NCBI GenBank assembly: GCA_036501515.1
Contig: DASYAD010000040.1
Coordinates: forward strand, 26,689-90,688
Reading direction: 5' to 3'
Source: Trebonia sp036501515
Lineage (GTDB): Bacteria; Actinomycetota; Actinomycetes; Streptosporangiales; Streptosporangiaceae
Length of the DNA stretch: 64,000 nt
Shown here in pieces: positions 27,443-36,520 of this stretch. How positions within the stretch are numbered: position 1 is the stretch's first letter; each line of letters opens with the position of its first letter. The notes under the pieces were generated by a model. That model was not told where the DNA came from and searched no databases. It saw only the letters and a list, made by a program, of their open reading frames with translations. A program made the translations under genes and the position numbers.

Positions 27443-28099
27443 ATGGCCGGGATGGTCTTCTTCACCGACAATTACCAGGATCGCAGCAGCGACGACGGGT
27501 ACCAATTCGAGTTTTTCTGCCGTCGCTGCGGTAACGGCTACTCCTCGCCGTTCCAGCATTCGGTGACCGGCTTCGGCGGGCGGCTGCTCCGCCTCGGCGG
27601 CGACATCGTCGGCGGCCAGCTCGGTTCGCAGGCGTCCCGGCTCGGCTACGACGCCGAATTCATGCGCGACACCGTGCGCGGCTCGACCCGCGACAAGGCG
27701 CTCGCCAAGGCCGTCGAGCAGATGAAGCCGTACTTCAAGCAGTGCCACAACTGCGGCCAGTGGGTCTGCGACCAGGTGTGCTGGAACACCGAGCGGGGGC
27801 TGTGCGTCAGCTGCGCGCCCAAGCTCGACCAGGCCGTCGCCCAGATGCAGGCGCAGGCGCAGGTCGCGCAGCTGAACCAGAAGATTCAGGCGCAGGACTG
27901 GACGAAGGACATCAACGTCCGCGACCAGGGGACCGGCCTGTGCCCGTCGTGCGGCCATGAGAGCGGCGGCGGCAAGTTCTGCCAGGATTGCGGTCACCCG
28001 CTCGCCGCCGCGCAGGCGGCGAAGAAATTCTGCGGCAACTGCGGAACCACGCTGAATGGCGCGAAGTTCTGCGCCGAATGCGGTACCCCGGCCGGATGA
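27443..28099 (+). CDS. Multi-zinc-ribbon protein
   Basis: The 218-residue soluble protein has at least four CxxC-type zinc sites. There is a N-terminal FFCRRCGNGY, then QCHNCGQWVCDQVCWN with CVSC (double ribbon), and at the C-terminus paired LCPSCGHE/FCQDCGHP and FCGNCGTT/FCAECGTP ribbons. A coiled-coil-like Gln/Ala segment separates the middle and end. The start has a GAGGGG site 7 nt upstream. Its stop overlaps the next ATG (ATGA), so the downstream PH-like protein is coupled and the two probably form a complex. Double zinc ribbons of this sort typically mediate protein contacts. The role is unknown. Confidence 0.8.
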   Translation: MAGMVFFTDNYQDRSSDDGYQFEFFCRRCGNGYSSPFQHSVTGFGGRLLRLGGDIVGGQLGSQASRLGYDAEFMRDTVRGSTRDKALAKAVEQMKPYFKQCHNCGQWVCDQVCWNTERGLCVSCAPKLDQAVAQMQAQAQVAQLNQKIQAQDWTKDINVRDQGTGLCPSCGHESGGGKFCQDCGHPLAAAQAAKKFCGNCGTTLNGAKFCAECGTPAG

Positions 28100-29562
28100 C
28101 GGCCAGCTCCGCCTGGTACCGGCTGCTCGCCGCGGGCGGGGGTGAGGTTGAGGCCGGTGACGGCGAGGTGTCGCTGACAGGCGGTGTTCTCGAACTCCGG
28201 CCCGCCGTGGGCGCCGCACTGCGGGTCCCGTCCGCCCGGATCGCCTCGGTCGCCGAGCCCGCGCCGTTCACCGTGCTCGTCACGCTCTCCGACGGCACCG
28301 CGGTTGAGCTCAGCAGGCTCGGCCGGATGCGCAGCGAGCTGCTCGAAGACCTGCGCGATGCGCGGGCTGAGGTCGCCGCGGCGGAGTCCGGCGCAGTGGG
28401 GGACAGCGCCCGGTTCAGCGGAACGGTGGCGGCTTCCCCTGTCGACCTCCACGTCTTCGAAGACGCCCTGCTCGTCGTCGGCGGCGGTCAGGCACGCCGG
28501 TTCGCGTTCGCCTTTGCCGCCGGCGTACGCGTGCGGGACTACACGGTCACCGTCGACCTGGGCGGCGCGGGCACGCTCGACGTCACCCGGCTTGGCCGTC
28601 GCACCGGTGAGTTCGCCGCGCTGCTGGGCGAGCGGCTGCGGGAAGCGCGGAACCGCACGTCCGCCTTCCTCGGCTCGCTGCTGCCCGGGCTCGACCCGAT
28701 GGCGCTGCGGGCCGCTGCCGGGCTGCTGCGCGACGGCGTGGCCGTGACGGCCCGCGCGCTGGACGCGGTCCATCCCGATCTCAGCGTCACCCTGCTGCGG
28801 GTCGCTACCCGGCCGGGCCGGCTGGCGGCGGTCTCCGCCGTCGCGGGCCGGGCGGAGCTGGCCATCGGGTTCAAGCAGGTGGCCTCTGTCCGCCAGGCGG
28901 CGGTTGGCGTCACGGCGTGGCAGGACCCGTCGGTGACGCCGCATATCGGCGATCACGGGGCGCCGGGCGGGCGGTTCGGCCCGGGGGTCGGCGGCATGCT
29001 CGGGGCCGGCCTGATGTCGGGCCTAGGACCCGGCGGCGGTTACGGGGGCCCGTTCGGCGGCGGCCCGGCCGGGTACGGCGGCCTCGGCGGGTACTGGGCC
29101 TTCGGGGCGCTGGGCGCACTCGGCGGCGGGCTCGCAGGCGGCGGCGGTGGCGGCTGGGGCGGCGGTATGACACCGCGGGCCGACGTCAGCCACGGCCTGC
29201 TCACACCGGAGACCGAGGACCTGGCCGCGCTGACCGTGGCCGGCGACGATCCCACCGTGCTGGCGTTCGCGCTGTTCACCCCCGTCGGCGGCGGCGACCC
29301 GGTCGCGTACGAGGTGCTCAACCTGGACGCGCCCGCCACGTACGTCTACCGCGCGGGCGGCGCCGACCCGCGCGCCCGGGTCAACCAGGCGCTCGACGAC
29401 GCGGGGTTCGCCGCCGCGGACATTCACGCAGGCGCGGCGGGGGACCTGGCCGCGCCACGGCGCCAGGACGTGGCGTCGTCGCCGCTGGCCGGGGCGCTGA
29501 CCGCGGAAGTAAGGCACGACGACGCCTGGGCCGGGCGGCTGGCCGGACTGCTGCGCGGTTAG
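28096..29562 (+). CDS. Hypothetical protein with tandem PH-like domains and Gly-rich linker
   Basis: The 488-residue protein shows an internal duplication. Residues about 20-92 and 105-195 each contain beta strands ending in a similar block (ELSRLGRMRSELLEDLRDAR versus DVTRLGRRTGEFAALL then LREAR), reminiscent of bacterial PH domains. A third region follows, then a Gly-rich low-complexity linker at about 288-360, and a C-terminal domain with TVLAFALFTPVGGGDP. It is coupled to the zinc-ribbon gene by a 4-nt overlap, and its stop overlaps the convergent GT14 stop by 4 nt. No membrane helix is convincing. The function is unknown. Confidence 0.75.
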   Translation: MTASSAWYRLLAAGGGEVEAGDGEVSLTGGVLELRPAVGAALRVPSARIASVAEPAPFTVLVTLSDGTAVELSRLGRMRSELLEDLRDARAEVAAAESGAVGDSARFSGTVAASPVDLHVFEDALLVVGGGQARRFAFAFAAGVRVRDYTVTVDLGGAGTLDVTRLGRRTGEFAALLGERLREARNRTSAFLGSLLPGLDPMALRAAAGLLRDGVAVTARALDAVHPDLSVTLLRVATRPGRLAAVSAVAGRAELAIGFKQVASVRQAAVGVTAWQDPSVTPHIGDHGAPGGRFGPGVGGMLGAGLMSGLGPGGGYGGPFGGGPAGYGGLGGYWAFGALGALGGGLAGGGGGGWGGGMTPRADVSHGLLTPETEDLAALTVAGDDPTVLAFALFTPVGGGDPVAYEVLNLDAPATYVYRAGGADPRARVNQALDDAGFAAADIHAGAAGDLAAPRRQDVASSPLAGALTAEVRHDDAWAGRLAGLLRG

Positions 29563-30608
29563 CGGCCCTGGTTGCCCCGGCCGGCGTAGCTGTCCGAGGG
29601 CACGCGGCCTTCGCCCGGGCGCGGTCGCAGCCGTACCCGCTCGTCGAGCTGGTCGTAAAGACCGGGGTCGCGGTCGAGTTCGAGCTTGCGGGCCCAGTGC
29701 GCGCCGCTGGCCAGCATCTTGCCGAGGTCCTCGGTGCCGAGGGTGCGCGGGTGGGTGTGCCGCTGGCCGGTCCAGTCGATGTACCGCTTGGCGTCCTTGG
29801 TGAACTGGAACTTGCCGGAGTTGACCAGGACTGAGTGCAGGAAGACTTCCTCGGGGGCGAGCAGCCGCCTGAAGTAGCCGACCGCGTCCGGGTTGGCCCG
29901 CGCGTACTCCCTGACGTAACGCGCGGCCGGGCGGCTCAGCGTGCAGAAGAACGAGCCGCCGTAGCAGGGGAAGTCCGGGCCGAACAGGCTGCGCCGGGTT
30001 TTGATGCCCACCGCGGCGTACGAGTTGAAGAACTTGAGCCACGGCTGCAGCAGGTTGACCACCATCAGCGGGCGTATCAGCTGCAGCTTGGTGTCCGTCG
30101 GCTGGCCGAGCCGCCAGTAGCGGTAGTCGTAGCGCAGGATCGCGTCGACGGGCCGCACTAGCCGGTACCCGGGCTGGCCGGGGTCGGCGCCGGCCGGGAT
30201 TCTCTCGGGGAAGACGGGGCTGTAAGACAGGTAGCCGTCGGTCTCGGTGGCGGCGAGGATTTCCTCGATTTCGGCGATCGGCCGCAGCGGGTAGTCCGAG
30301 CCGGTGAGGTTCTCCAGCCAGTCGTACTCGATGCCGTGGTCGTCAAGCCAGTCCACCGCGGCGAAGTACCGGTCCAGGTGCGAGAAGTCACCGTAGCCGC
30401 CACGGCCGAGGAGCACGTGCACGTTGCCCAGCGCCTCAAGCGCGGGCACGTCGAGCGGCGTGCCCTTGACGTCGTGGCTGATCAGGACGACGGCGTTAGG
30501 GCTCGCTTCGGTGATGACCTGGACCAGGCGGGCGACTTGCGCGGGGCGGTTGTGCGTCTGCAGGTAGTAGACGACGCGACCGCGCGGGCGCGTTGCGTTG
30601 GCTCGCAT
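29559..30608 (-). CDS. GT14 (core-2/I-branching-type) glycosyltransferase, stand-alone
   Basis: The 349-residue protein resembles beta-1,6-N-acetylglucosaminyl/xylosyl-type GT14 enzymes found in some bacteria. It opens RVVYYLQTHNRPAQVARL, then ISHD, GGYGDFSHLDRY, DWLENLTGSDYPLRP and APEEVFLHSVLVNSG, where the Glu pair is the likely catalytic base by analogy with C2GnT. It is closely similar along its whole length to the C-terminal half of the flippase fusion seven kilobases upstream, so the two arose by duplication. It is the last gene of the glycan operon, 120 bp after the GH26 gene. It has no signal or membrane helix, so it acts in the cytoplasm. Confidence 0.85.
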   Translation of the reverse strand: MRANATRPRGRVVYYLQTHNRPAQVARLVQVITEASPNAVVLISHDVKGTPLDVPALEALGNVHVLLGRGGYGDFSHLDRYFAAVDWLDDHGIEYDWLENLTGSDYPLRPIAEIEEILAATETDGYLSYSPVFPERIPAGADPGQPGYRLVRPVDAILRYDYRYWRLGQPTDTKLQLIRPLMVVNLLQPWLKFFNSYAAVGIKTRRSLFGPDFPCYGGSFFCTLSRPAARYVREYARANPDAVGYFRRLLAPEEVFLHSVLVNSGKFQFTKDAKRYIDWTGQRHTHPRTLGTEDLGKMLASGAHWARKLELDRDPGLYDQLDERVRLRPRPGEGRVPSDSYAGRGNQGR

Positions 30609-30728
30609 GACTCCGGTAAACGCTCCTTTGTTTCCGCCGTGGCGCCCAGGAAAATCCCTCGTAAATTCTCCGGATCACGACAAAGTAGCCCATGGCTAGC
30701 AAGGAAAAACTAGCAGGTAAGGCATCCC

Positions 30729-31844
30729 TCACGAGCCGTGGCCGCCGAAATAGGGGTCGCTCGCCAGCGTCAGCCAGGCCTTCCAGGCCGCCGAAGTCTG
30801 GTCGACGCGCCAGTTGATGCCGTTGTTGGTGTCGGTGTCGAACCAGCACACGCCGATCACGTCGTACTTCGGCCCGGCCGTGTTTTTCAGGTAGCTCTCC
30901 ATGCCAGAGATGAACGACGCCGCCGAGCCGACATCCGCCGCCGGGACGCCCGCGCCCGAATTGGTCGAGGTCTCCGCTACCAGCTGCGGCTTGCCTGGCG
31001 CGAACGTGGCGAAGTGCGCGAAGAACCCGCCGAACAGCTGCTGGAACGTCTGCCAGGTATAGGTCGTGTTGCTGAAACCGTCGACGCCGATCACGTCCAC
31101 GTAAGCGCTGCCCGGGTAGTAGGAGTCCCAGTTGGCCGGGTTCACGTTCGGGCACCACACCCAGGTCACGTTGGTTACGCCGGCCTTCGCGAACACGTCG
31201 TGCACGTGCCGCCACATGGCCACGTACGCCTGGGGGTCGCCGGAGTACTTATACCAGTTGCCGTTCATCTCCGGCGCCAGGCGCAGGAACACCCGGTGCC
31301 CGTACGCCTTGATCGCGTCCGCCGTCGTGCGGATCTGCTTGTCGTCGGCTCCGGAAGCGATCTGGCCGAGCGCGGCGGTCGAGCCGGAGTTGGCGTCGGG
31401 CGGGTACCAGGCCATCAGCGGGGTGACTCCCTGGGCCGCCATCGCGGCCTCGCCCGCGTCGGGGAACGAGTCCGTCCAGTCGTAGTAGGTGACCTCAAGG
31501 TCGTAGTCGCGGCCCATCGCCTTTTCCCGCGCGGCGACGGCGGCGGCGGTCGTCTTGCCTGACAGGTCGGTGTAGGCGCCGAGCAGCATCCGGTTATGCG
31601 GGTCGGGGATGCCGTCGGTCAGCTCTGACGCGGTGCTCGAGGTCGCCGTGCCCGCCGACTGGGTGCCTGATGACTGCGTGCCCGATGACGCGGAGCCCGT
31701 GCCCGCGCCCGGCCCGGCCGTGGACGGCGCGGCTGAGGTGGGGGTGTCAGCCGCTCCCGTTGCGGGGCTACCGCTTTGGCTTGTGCAGGCGGCCGCGCAG
31801 AGCAGCGCGATCAGCAGCGTGAGGAGCGCTCCGGTCCGTTTCAT
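30729..31844 (-). CDS. GH26-type glycoside hydrolase lipoprotein
   Basis: The 371-residue secreted lipoprotein has a signal peptide (MKRTGALLTLLIALL) ending at a lipobox Cys20, then a Ser/Thr/Gly-rich tether of about 55 residues and a TIM-barrel domain. RLAPEMNGNWY near residue 191 holds the acid/base Glu and VAETSTNSG near 289 the nucleophile, as in GH26 beta-mannanases and related enzymes. It was chosen over a much longer open frame because the ATG at 31844 begins the signal peptide and overlaps the preceding stop (ATGA). Its place at the end of a glycan-export operon suggests trimming or releasing the polymer outside the membrane. The substrate linkage is not deducible. Confidence 0.85.
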   Translation of the reverse strand: MKRTGALLTLLIALLCAAACTSQSGSPATGAADTPTSAAPSTAGPGAGTGSASSGTQSSGTQSAGTATSSTASELTDGIPDPHNRMLLGAYTDLSGKTTAAAVAAREKAMGRDYDLEVTYYDWTDSFPDAGEAAMAAQGVTPLMAWYPPDANSGSTAALGQIASGADDKQIRTTADAIKAYGHRVFLRLAPEMNGNWYKYSGDPQAYVAMWRHVHDVFAKAGVTNVTWVWCPNVNPANWDSYYPGSAYVDVIGVDGFSNTTYTWQTFQQLFGGFFAHFATFAPGKPQLVAETSTNSGAGVPAADVGSAASFISGMESYLKNTAGPKYDVIGVCWFDTDTNNGINWRVDQTSAAWKAWLTLASDPYFGGHGS

Positions 31845-32386
31845 GATGTCACCTTCAGTACTTGGCCGGGGGTGGTCAGGGTCGCGGTCAGCCCGGTGCC
31901 GGTCACCGTCCGCTGCCAGGTGTCGCCGTCGGACAGCGTGAGCTGCCAGCTGCTCACCGCGTGCCCGGCGCCGGTCAGCACCAGGCGGAACGACTCCTGG
32001 CCCGGGTAGCTGTCGCGGACCGCGAGGGTGGCGCTTGTGCCCTGTCCTGGTACCAGCGACAGCTGCGCGAACCCGGGCGAGTCCTGCCAGCCCGCGCTGG
32101 CCGCGCCGAGCCAGACCGCGCCGCCCGCCAGCATCGCCGCCAGCGCCAGGAACCCGCCGGTCAGGGGCGAGATCGACAGTCTCCGCGCCGGAACGGGGGC
32201 GGCTGGCACCGGACGGGCCCGGCGCCAGTAGACGACCAGGACCGTGCAGGCGCAGGCGACCCCGATGGCCAGCGCGACGGCCCAGGACAGCCGGGTCAGC
32301 CCGGTGATCAGGTTGAGCACCAGGCCGGCCAGCACGGCGCACGCGAGGGTGAGGCCGACGGCCCACATCGCACGGTCAGGGCGCAT
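31841..32386 (-). CDS. Small membrane protein of the glycan operon
   Basis: The 181-residue protein has three hydrophobic helices (about residues 7-27, 33-53, 76-96) separated by a basic Pro-rich loop. A C-terminal extracytoplasmic beta-rich region follows (TSATLAVRDSYPGQESFRLVLTG, then LTLSDGDTWQRTVTG). This resembles the DUF1616-type end of other actinobacterial polysaccharide proteins, but I cannot name a family. It overlaps the upstream GT-C-like gene by 11 nt and the downstream GH26 gene by 4 nt. It is probably an accessory subunit of the transport or polymerisation machinery. Confidence 0.75.
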   Translation of the reverse strand: MRPDRAMWAVGLTLACAVLAGLVLNLITGLTRLSWAVALAIGVACACTVLVVYWRRARPVPAAPVPARRLSISPLTGGFLALAAMLAGGAVWLGAASAGWQDSPGFAQLSLVPGQGTSATLAVRDSYPGQESFRLVLTGAGHAVSSWQLTLSDGDTWQRTVTGTGLTATLTTPGQVLKVTS

Positions 32387-34199
32387 ATGCGGCCTCCGAG
32401 AGGGCGTAGACGACGATGTTCCCGCTGTCGTAGACCCGGGTCATGCCGTTGACGGCGTTGAACTTGGTCATGTAGGCCCGCGGAATGGGGCTCGGGCAGG
32501 TGTTCGCCTCGGCGAACAGGCTGCCGTCGGGTGCCCGCTGCTCGGTGGTCCGCAGGTCGACGACCAGGTACTGGACCTGCTGCTGCCGGGCGATCAGGGC
32601 GTCGGCCAGGTTCCAGGTGGCGCCGCAGAACAGCACCGCCTCGTTCACCGGGTTCTGCCCGCCGAGGGTGCCGATCAGCAGGTTGTTGGTGTAGTCGCCG
32701 GCGAACCGCTGGCCTGGCGGCAGCATTTCCGCGGCCCAGCTGGCGGCGGCGAGCGACTCGGCGTTGATGCCGCTCTCGAACCCGTCGACCACGTAACTGC
32801 CAGGCAGCCGCTCCCACCAGGGCGGCCAGCCCATGGAGATGCCGCCGGCGACGAGGACCACCGCGGCGGCGGCGCCGGCCACGATCCTGCGCGGCGTCAG
32901 CGGCGCGGCGGTGACGGCGACCGCGAGCGTGTAGCCGACGGGGATGTAGACGAACGTGAGCAGCCGTCCGGCCAGCTCGCTGCCGTCGGCGGTGACGAAC
33001 GGCAGCGCGACGCACGGGTAGTAGGCGGCCGCGCCCGCGCCGAGGGCGAGCGCCCAGCTGCTGCCGCGCTGTGTCCGCCAGATCTGGCGCCAGCCGAACG
33101 GGATGACGATCATGATCAGCAGCGCCACCGCGATGCTGGCGACCCGGTCGCCCGTGGGCGTGGGCAGCGCGGCGGGGCCTGCCTGGGTGTGGTGCCCGGA
33201 TAGCGCGGACCTGATGCCGTCGGTGAGCTGGGTGACCGCGGGCGACAGGTAGCTGACCGTGCCAGGGACGACCAGCCAGGTCCACAGCACGACGATCGCG
33301 GCCGCGCCGACGGCGAAGCAGGCGGGGACCGCGAAGGAGGCGGGGACCGCGAAGCGCCGTTTCGTGCGGCGAACGCCCTTGTCTTTGGCGAACAGCGCCG
33401 CGACCGCGATCAGCACCGCCATCCCGACCAGGACGTAGCTGGTCACGTGGTGGGTGACGGCGGTGGCGGCGGCGAAGACGGCCGCTAGCAGCCAGGCGCC
33501 CGTCTGCCTGGCCCGGCTCGCACCCGGCTGGCCGGCGTAGCGAAGCGCCAGCAGCGCCAGCGCGAAGAAGGCCAGGGCGAGCGTCTGGTAGCCGAAGATC
33601 GCGTCGAATACCTGGTAGTGCGGGCTGGTCGCGTAGACCGCGACGGCGGCGAGACCGATCTTCGTGCTGCCGCTGACCTGTCGGAACAGGAGGTAGAGGG
33701 CGGTGGTGAACACCAGGTGGGCGAGCCCGGCCACGATCAGCCCGGCCGGGAACACGCCAAGGCCCGTGAGGTCGGTCAGGGCGCTGGTGGCGACCTCGAT
33801 GCCCGGGTAGCCGGGGCTGACCGGCAGCGCGAGGTTGACGCCGAACAGGTGATGGGTGCTCTGCAGGGTGGCCAGCGTGCGCAGGTGCAGGAACTCGTCG
33901 GAGAACTGGAACGCGGCCGGGCTGTACAGGTACTTGGCCAGGTAGGTGGCCAGCCCGAGGGCGACCGCGAGCCAGGCGGTGGGGACTTCGGCTGGCCCGT
34001 TGACCGGCACTTTCCTGCCGAGCACGAGCGCCGCGGGGCCGGCGAAGATAAGCGCCTCGCCCAGCCAGTAGAGGGCTACGGCGATGTCGTGGGCGCCGCC
34101 GCCAAGGCCGGTCCGGCCCATGGCGTAGGCCGCCGAGACGGCAAGCACCCCGGCGGCCATGACCGCGAGCGCGGCAGCCGTCTTATTCGCATAGGTCAT
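32376..34199 (-). CDS. Polytopic membrane protein, GT-C-like glycosyltransferase/polymerase candidate
   Basis: The protein of about 607 residues has roughly 12 membrane helices followed by an extracytoplasmic C-terminal domain (about 480-607: PPGQRFAGDYTNNLLIG, YLVVDLRTTEQRAPDG). After the third helix, FSDEFLHLRTLATL holds acidic residues where GT-C enzymes carry their catalytic Asp/Glu, and GYPGIEVATSALT follows. I infer a lipid-linked-sugar-dependent transferase or polymerase acting outside the membrane. The ATG at 34199 overlaps the stop of the flippase fusion by 4 nt. A short in-frame FAVPASFAVPACFAVG repeat lies in a helix near 290. Confidence 0.75.
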   Translation of the reverse strand: MTYANKTAAALAVMAAGVLAVSAAYAMGRTGLGGGAHDIAVALYWLGEALIFAGPAALVLGRKVPVNGPAEVPTAWLAVALGLATYLAKYLYSPAAFQFSDEFLHLRTLATLQSTHHLFGVNLALPVSPGYPGIEVATSALTDLTGLGVFPAGLIVAGLAHLVFTTALYLLFRQVSGSTKIGLAAVAVYATSPHYQVFDAIFGYQTLALAFFALALLALRYAGQPGASRARQTGAWLLAAVFAAATAVTHHVTSYVLVGMAVLIAVAALFAKDKGVRRTKRRFAVPASFAVPACFAVGAAAIVVLWTWLVVPGTVSYLSPAVTQLTDGIRSALSGHHTQAGPAALPTPTGDRVASIAVALLIMIVIPFGWRQIWRTQRGSSWALALGAGAAAYYPCVALPFVTADGSELAGRLLTFVYIPVGYTLAVAVTAAPLTPRRIVAGAAAAVVLVAGGISMGWPPWWERLPGSYVVDGFESGINAESLAAASWAAEMLPPGQRFAGDYTNNLLIGTLGGQNPVNEAVLFCGATWNLADALIARQQQVQYLVVDLRTTEQRAPDGSLFAEANTCPSPIPRAYMTKFNAVNGMTRVYDSGNIVVYALSEAAYAP

Positions 34200-36520
34200 C
34201 TCCGCGCGTAAACCCCCGTGCACGCGTGGTCGTCCAGCGCGTCCGGCCCCCGCCCGATCCGCTGGTCGAGACTGTCGAAAAGCCCTGCGTCCTGTTCCAG
34301 GTCAAGCTTGCGCGCCCAGTGCGCGCCGCTGGCCAGCATCTGGCCGAGGTCCTCGGTGCCGAGTGTCCTCGGGTGGTTGTACTTGGAGCCCGTCCAGTCG
34401 ATGTACCGCGCTGAGTCGGTGTTGAAGCGGAACCGGCCTGAATTGACCAGGACGGACTGCAGGAACACCTCCTCCGGCGCCAGGACCGTGCGGAAATAGG
34501 CGATTACGTCGGGGTTCGCCCGGGCGTAGTCCCTGGCGTAGCGGGCGGCGTCCGCCCGCAGCGTGCAGAAGAACGAGCCGCCGTAAGCGGGGAAGTCCGG
34601 GCCGAACGCGGTGCGGCGGCGCCTGATGCCGACCGAGGCGTAGGCGGTGCTCACCCGGATCCACGGCTGCACCAGGTTGACGGCGGCCAGCGGGTGCAGC
34701 AGCCGCCGCTTGGCCTCGGTCGGCTGGCCGAGCCGCCAGTGCCGGTAGTCGTAGCGCATCGACGCGTCGAACGGCGCGCACGGCGAGTACCCGGGCGTGC
34801 CCTGGTCGGAGCCGTCGGGCAGGCGGCCGGGGAAGACGGGGCTGTACTGCAGGTAGCCGTCGGCGCCTGACGCGGCGAGGGTGTCCTCGATCTGCGCGAC
34901 CGGCCGCAGCGGGTAGTCCTGGCCGGTGAGGTTTTCCAGCCAGTCGTAGTCGATGCCGTTGTCGTCAAGCCAGTCGACGGCGGCCAGGTACCGGTCCAGG
35001 TGCGAGAAGTCGCCGTAGCCGCCGGTCTCCGACAGCACCTGGACGTGGCCGAGTGCCTGGAGTGCGGACTCGTCGAGCGGCTGGCTGCTGGCGTCGTGGC
35101 TGATCAGCACCAGGGCGCCGGGGCTGCCGGCGGTGATGAGGCTGACCAGGCGGACGAGCTGGGCCGGGCGGCTGTGGGTCTGCAGGTAGTAGACGACGCG
35201 TGTCTTGCGCGGCGGGGATTGGGGTGCGGGCTCGCTCTCGGCGGGCTTGGCCTGGGCGGGCGCGGGGTCTTGTGCCCGCAGTGCCCGGCGCAGTGCGGGC
35301 ACGGTGTACAGGCCCTCCGCGGTCATCACCGCGAGCAGCGCCACCGACACGCCGAGCAGGCCGCCCGCCAGCGCGCCGGCCACGATCGCGGCCAGCCGGA
35401 TGGCGCAGGTCACGGTGCCGAAGACGGCCGCCCGGGTGATCTCGGCGGAGATGCGGAGCAGTGCGACGTAGTGGTTCTTGAGCACCGAGCCGAAGTAGCC
35501 GACGACCATGAGCTGCAGCGACAGGGTGGCTCTGGCCGCGTACTGCGGACCGAACACGTGCAGCAGCGGCCGCGCCGCCACGATGACAAGCGGCACGCCG
35601 ACCAGCCCGCCGAGCAGGCAGACCCGCAGGGTCAGGCGCAGCTTGGCGGCTAGCCCGGCCGGGTCGGCCGCGTTGGCGGCGTAGAGCGCGGTAGAGAAGT
35701 GGAACGACAGCATGACAACGACGGTCATTACCGTGGAGGCGACGTAGAACGCGCCGCCTTCTTCCGCCCCGAGCAGGCCGGTGACCAGGATCGGCGCCAG
35801 CAGCACGGGCGCCTGGAGCGCGTTGTTGAGCCAGGTGTTGCGTGCGCTGGCCCGGCCGATCTCGCGCAGCGCCGCCCACTGCGGCCTTGACACCAGCCGC
35901 ACGCCGCGCAGCCGCAGCAGCACCGCCGCGACGGCCAGCGACAGCGCGGTCCCGCACACCCACGCCGTCAGGATCGAGGTGCCGAACTGGTCGTGCCACA
36001 CGACGCTGAGGCCGGCCAGCACGGCCAGCTTGGTAACGGCGAACGCGCAGTTGCGCCAGAGCTGCGGCGCGCCGCCGACCAGCCCGAGAAGTGCCTCGTC
36101 GAGGACCAGGCCCGCGCCGGTCAGAGCCGAGCCGCCGATGAACACCAGCGCCTCGGGGCCGGTGTGCAGGTAGGGGGCGAAGCCACCGCCGACGGCCACC
36201 GCGGCCAGCCACAGGGCGGCCCCGAGCAGCGCGCTGACCAGCGCCGCGGCCAGCAGGGCGGCGGCCAGCAGTCCGTCGCTGCGGTGGGTCCTGCGGGCCA
36301 GGTGCGGTATCAGCGTGGTGTTGAGCCCGGCCATGCCGAAGGTGCCGATGAGCGTCATCGCCGAGACCGCGGCCGAGCCGTTGCCCACGGCCGCGAGGGA
36401 CTCGCGGTGCGCGGCCAGCCACCAGTAGGCCACGCCGAGGACGGAGGTGACCCCGGTCGCCGCGACCAGCGAGATGACGGTGCCGAGCAGGGGCCGGTGC
36501 CCCTTGTCGATGGCCGTCAC
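34196..36520 (-). CDS. Wzx/MATE-type flippase fused to a GT14 glycosyltransferase
   Basis: This unusual 774-residue fusion has two parts. Residues 1 to about 425 are a multi-helix polysaccharide flippase of the MOP superfamily: paired 12-14 helices, GTFGMAGLNTTLIPHLAR early and a QLMVVGYFGSVLKNHYVALLRIS block late. A Pro/Ala/Glu linker (about 420-440) leads to a complete GT14 domain (from RVVYYLQTHSRPAQ near 440) with ISHD, GGYGDFSHLDRY, DWLENLTGQDYPLRP and APEEVFLQSVLVNSG. The GT half is a paralogue of the stand-alone GT14. The GTG at 36520 overlaps the upstream GT2 stop (GTGA); an earlier frame extension has no family support. It implies sugar addition at the membrane, coupled to flipping. 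Confidence 0.88.
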   Translation of the reverse strand: MTAIDKGHRPLLGTVISLVAATGVTSVLGVAYWWLAAHRESLAAVGNGSAAVSAMTLIGTFGMAGLNTTLIPHLARRTHRSDGLLAAALLAAALVSALLGAALWLAAVAVGGGFAPYLHTGPEALVFIGGSALTGAGLVLDEALLGLVGGAPQLWRNCAFAVTKLAVLAGLSVVWHDQFGTSILTAWVCGTALSLAVAAVLLRLRGVRLVSRPQWAALREIGRASARNTWLNNALQAPVLLAPILVTGLLGAEEGGAFYVASTVMTVVVMLSFHFSTALYAANAADPAGLAAKLRLTLRVCLLGGLVGVPLVIVAARPLLHVFGPQYAARATLSLQLMVVGYFGSVLKNHYVALLRISAEITRAAVFGTVTCAIRLAAIVAGALAGGLLGVSVALLAVMTAEGLYTVPALRRALRAQDPAPAQAKPAESEPAPQSPPRKTRVVYYLQTHSRPAQLVRLVSLITAGSPGALVLISHDASSQPLDESALQALGHVQVLSETGGYGDFSHLDRYLAAVDWLDDNGIDYDWLENLTGQDYPLRPVAQIEDTLAASGADGYLQYSPVFPGRLPDGSDQGTPGYSPCAPFDASMRYDYRHWRLGQPTEAKRRLLHPLAAVNLVQPWIRVSTAYASVGIRRRRTAFGPDFPAYGGSFFCTLRADAARYARDYARANPDVIAYFRTVLAPEEVFLQSVLVNSGRFRFNTDSARYIDWTGSKYNHPRTLGTEDLGQMLASGAHWARKLDLEQDAGLFDSLDQRIGRGPDALDDHACTGVYARR

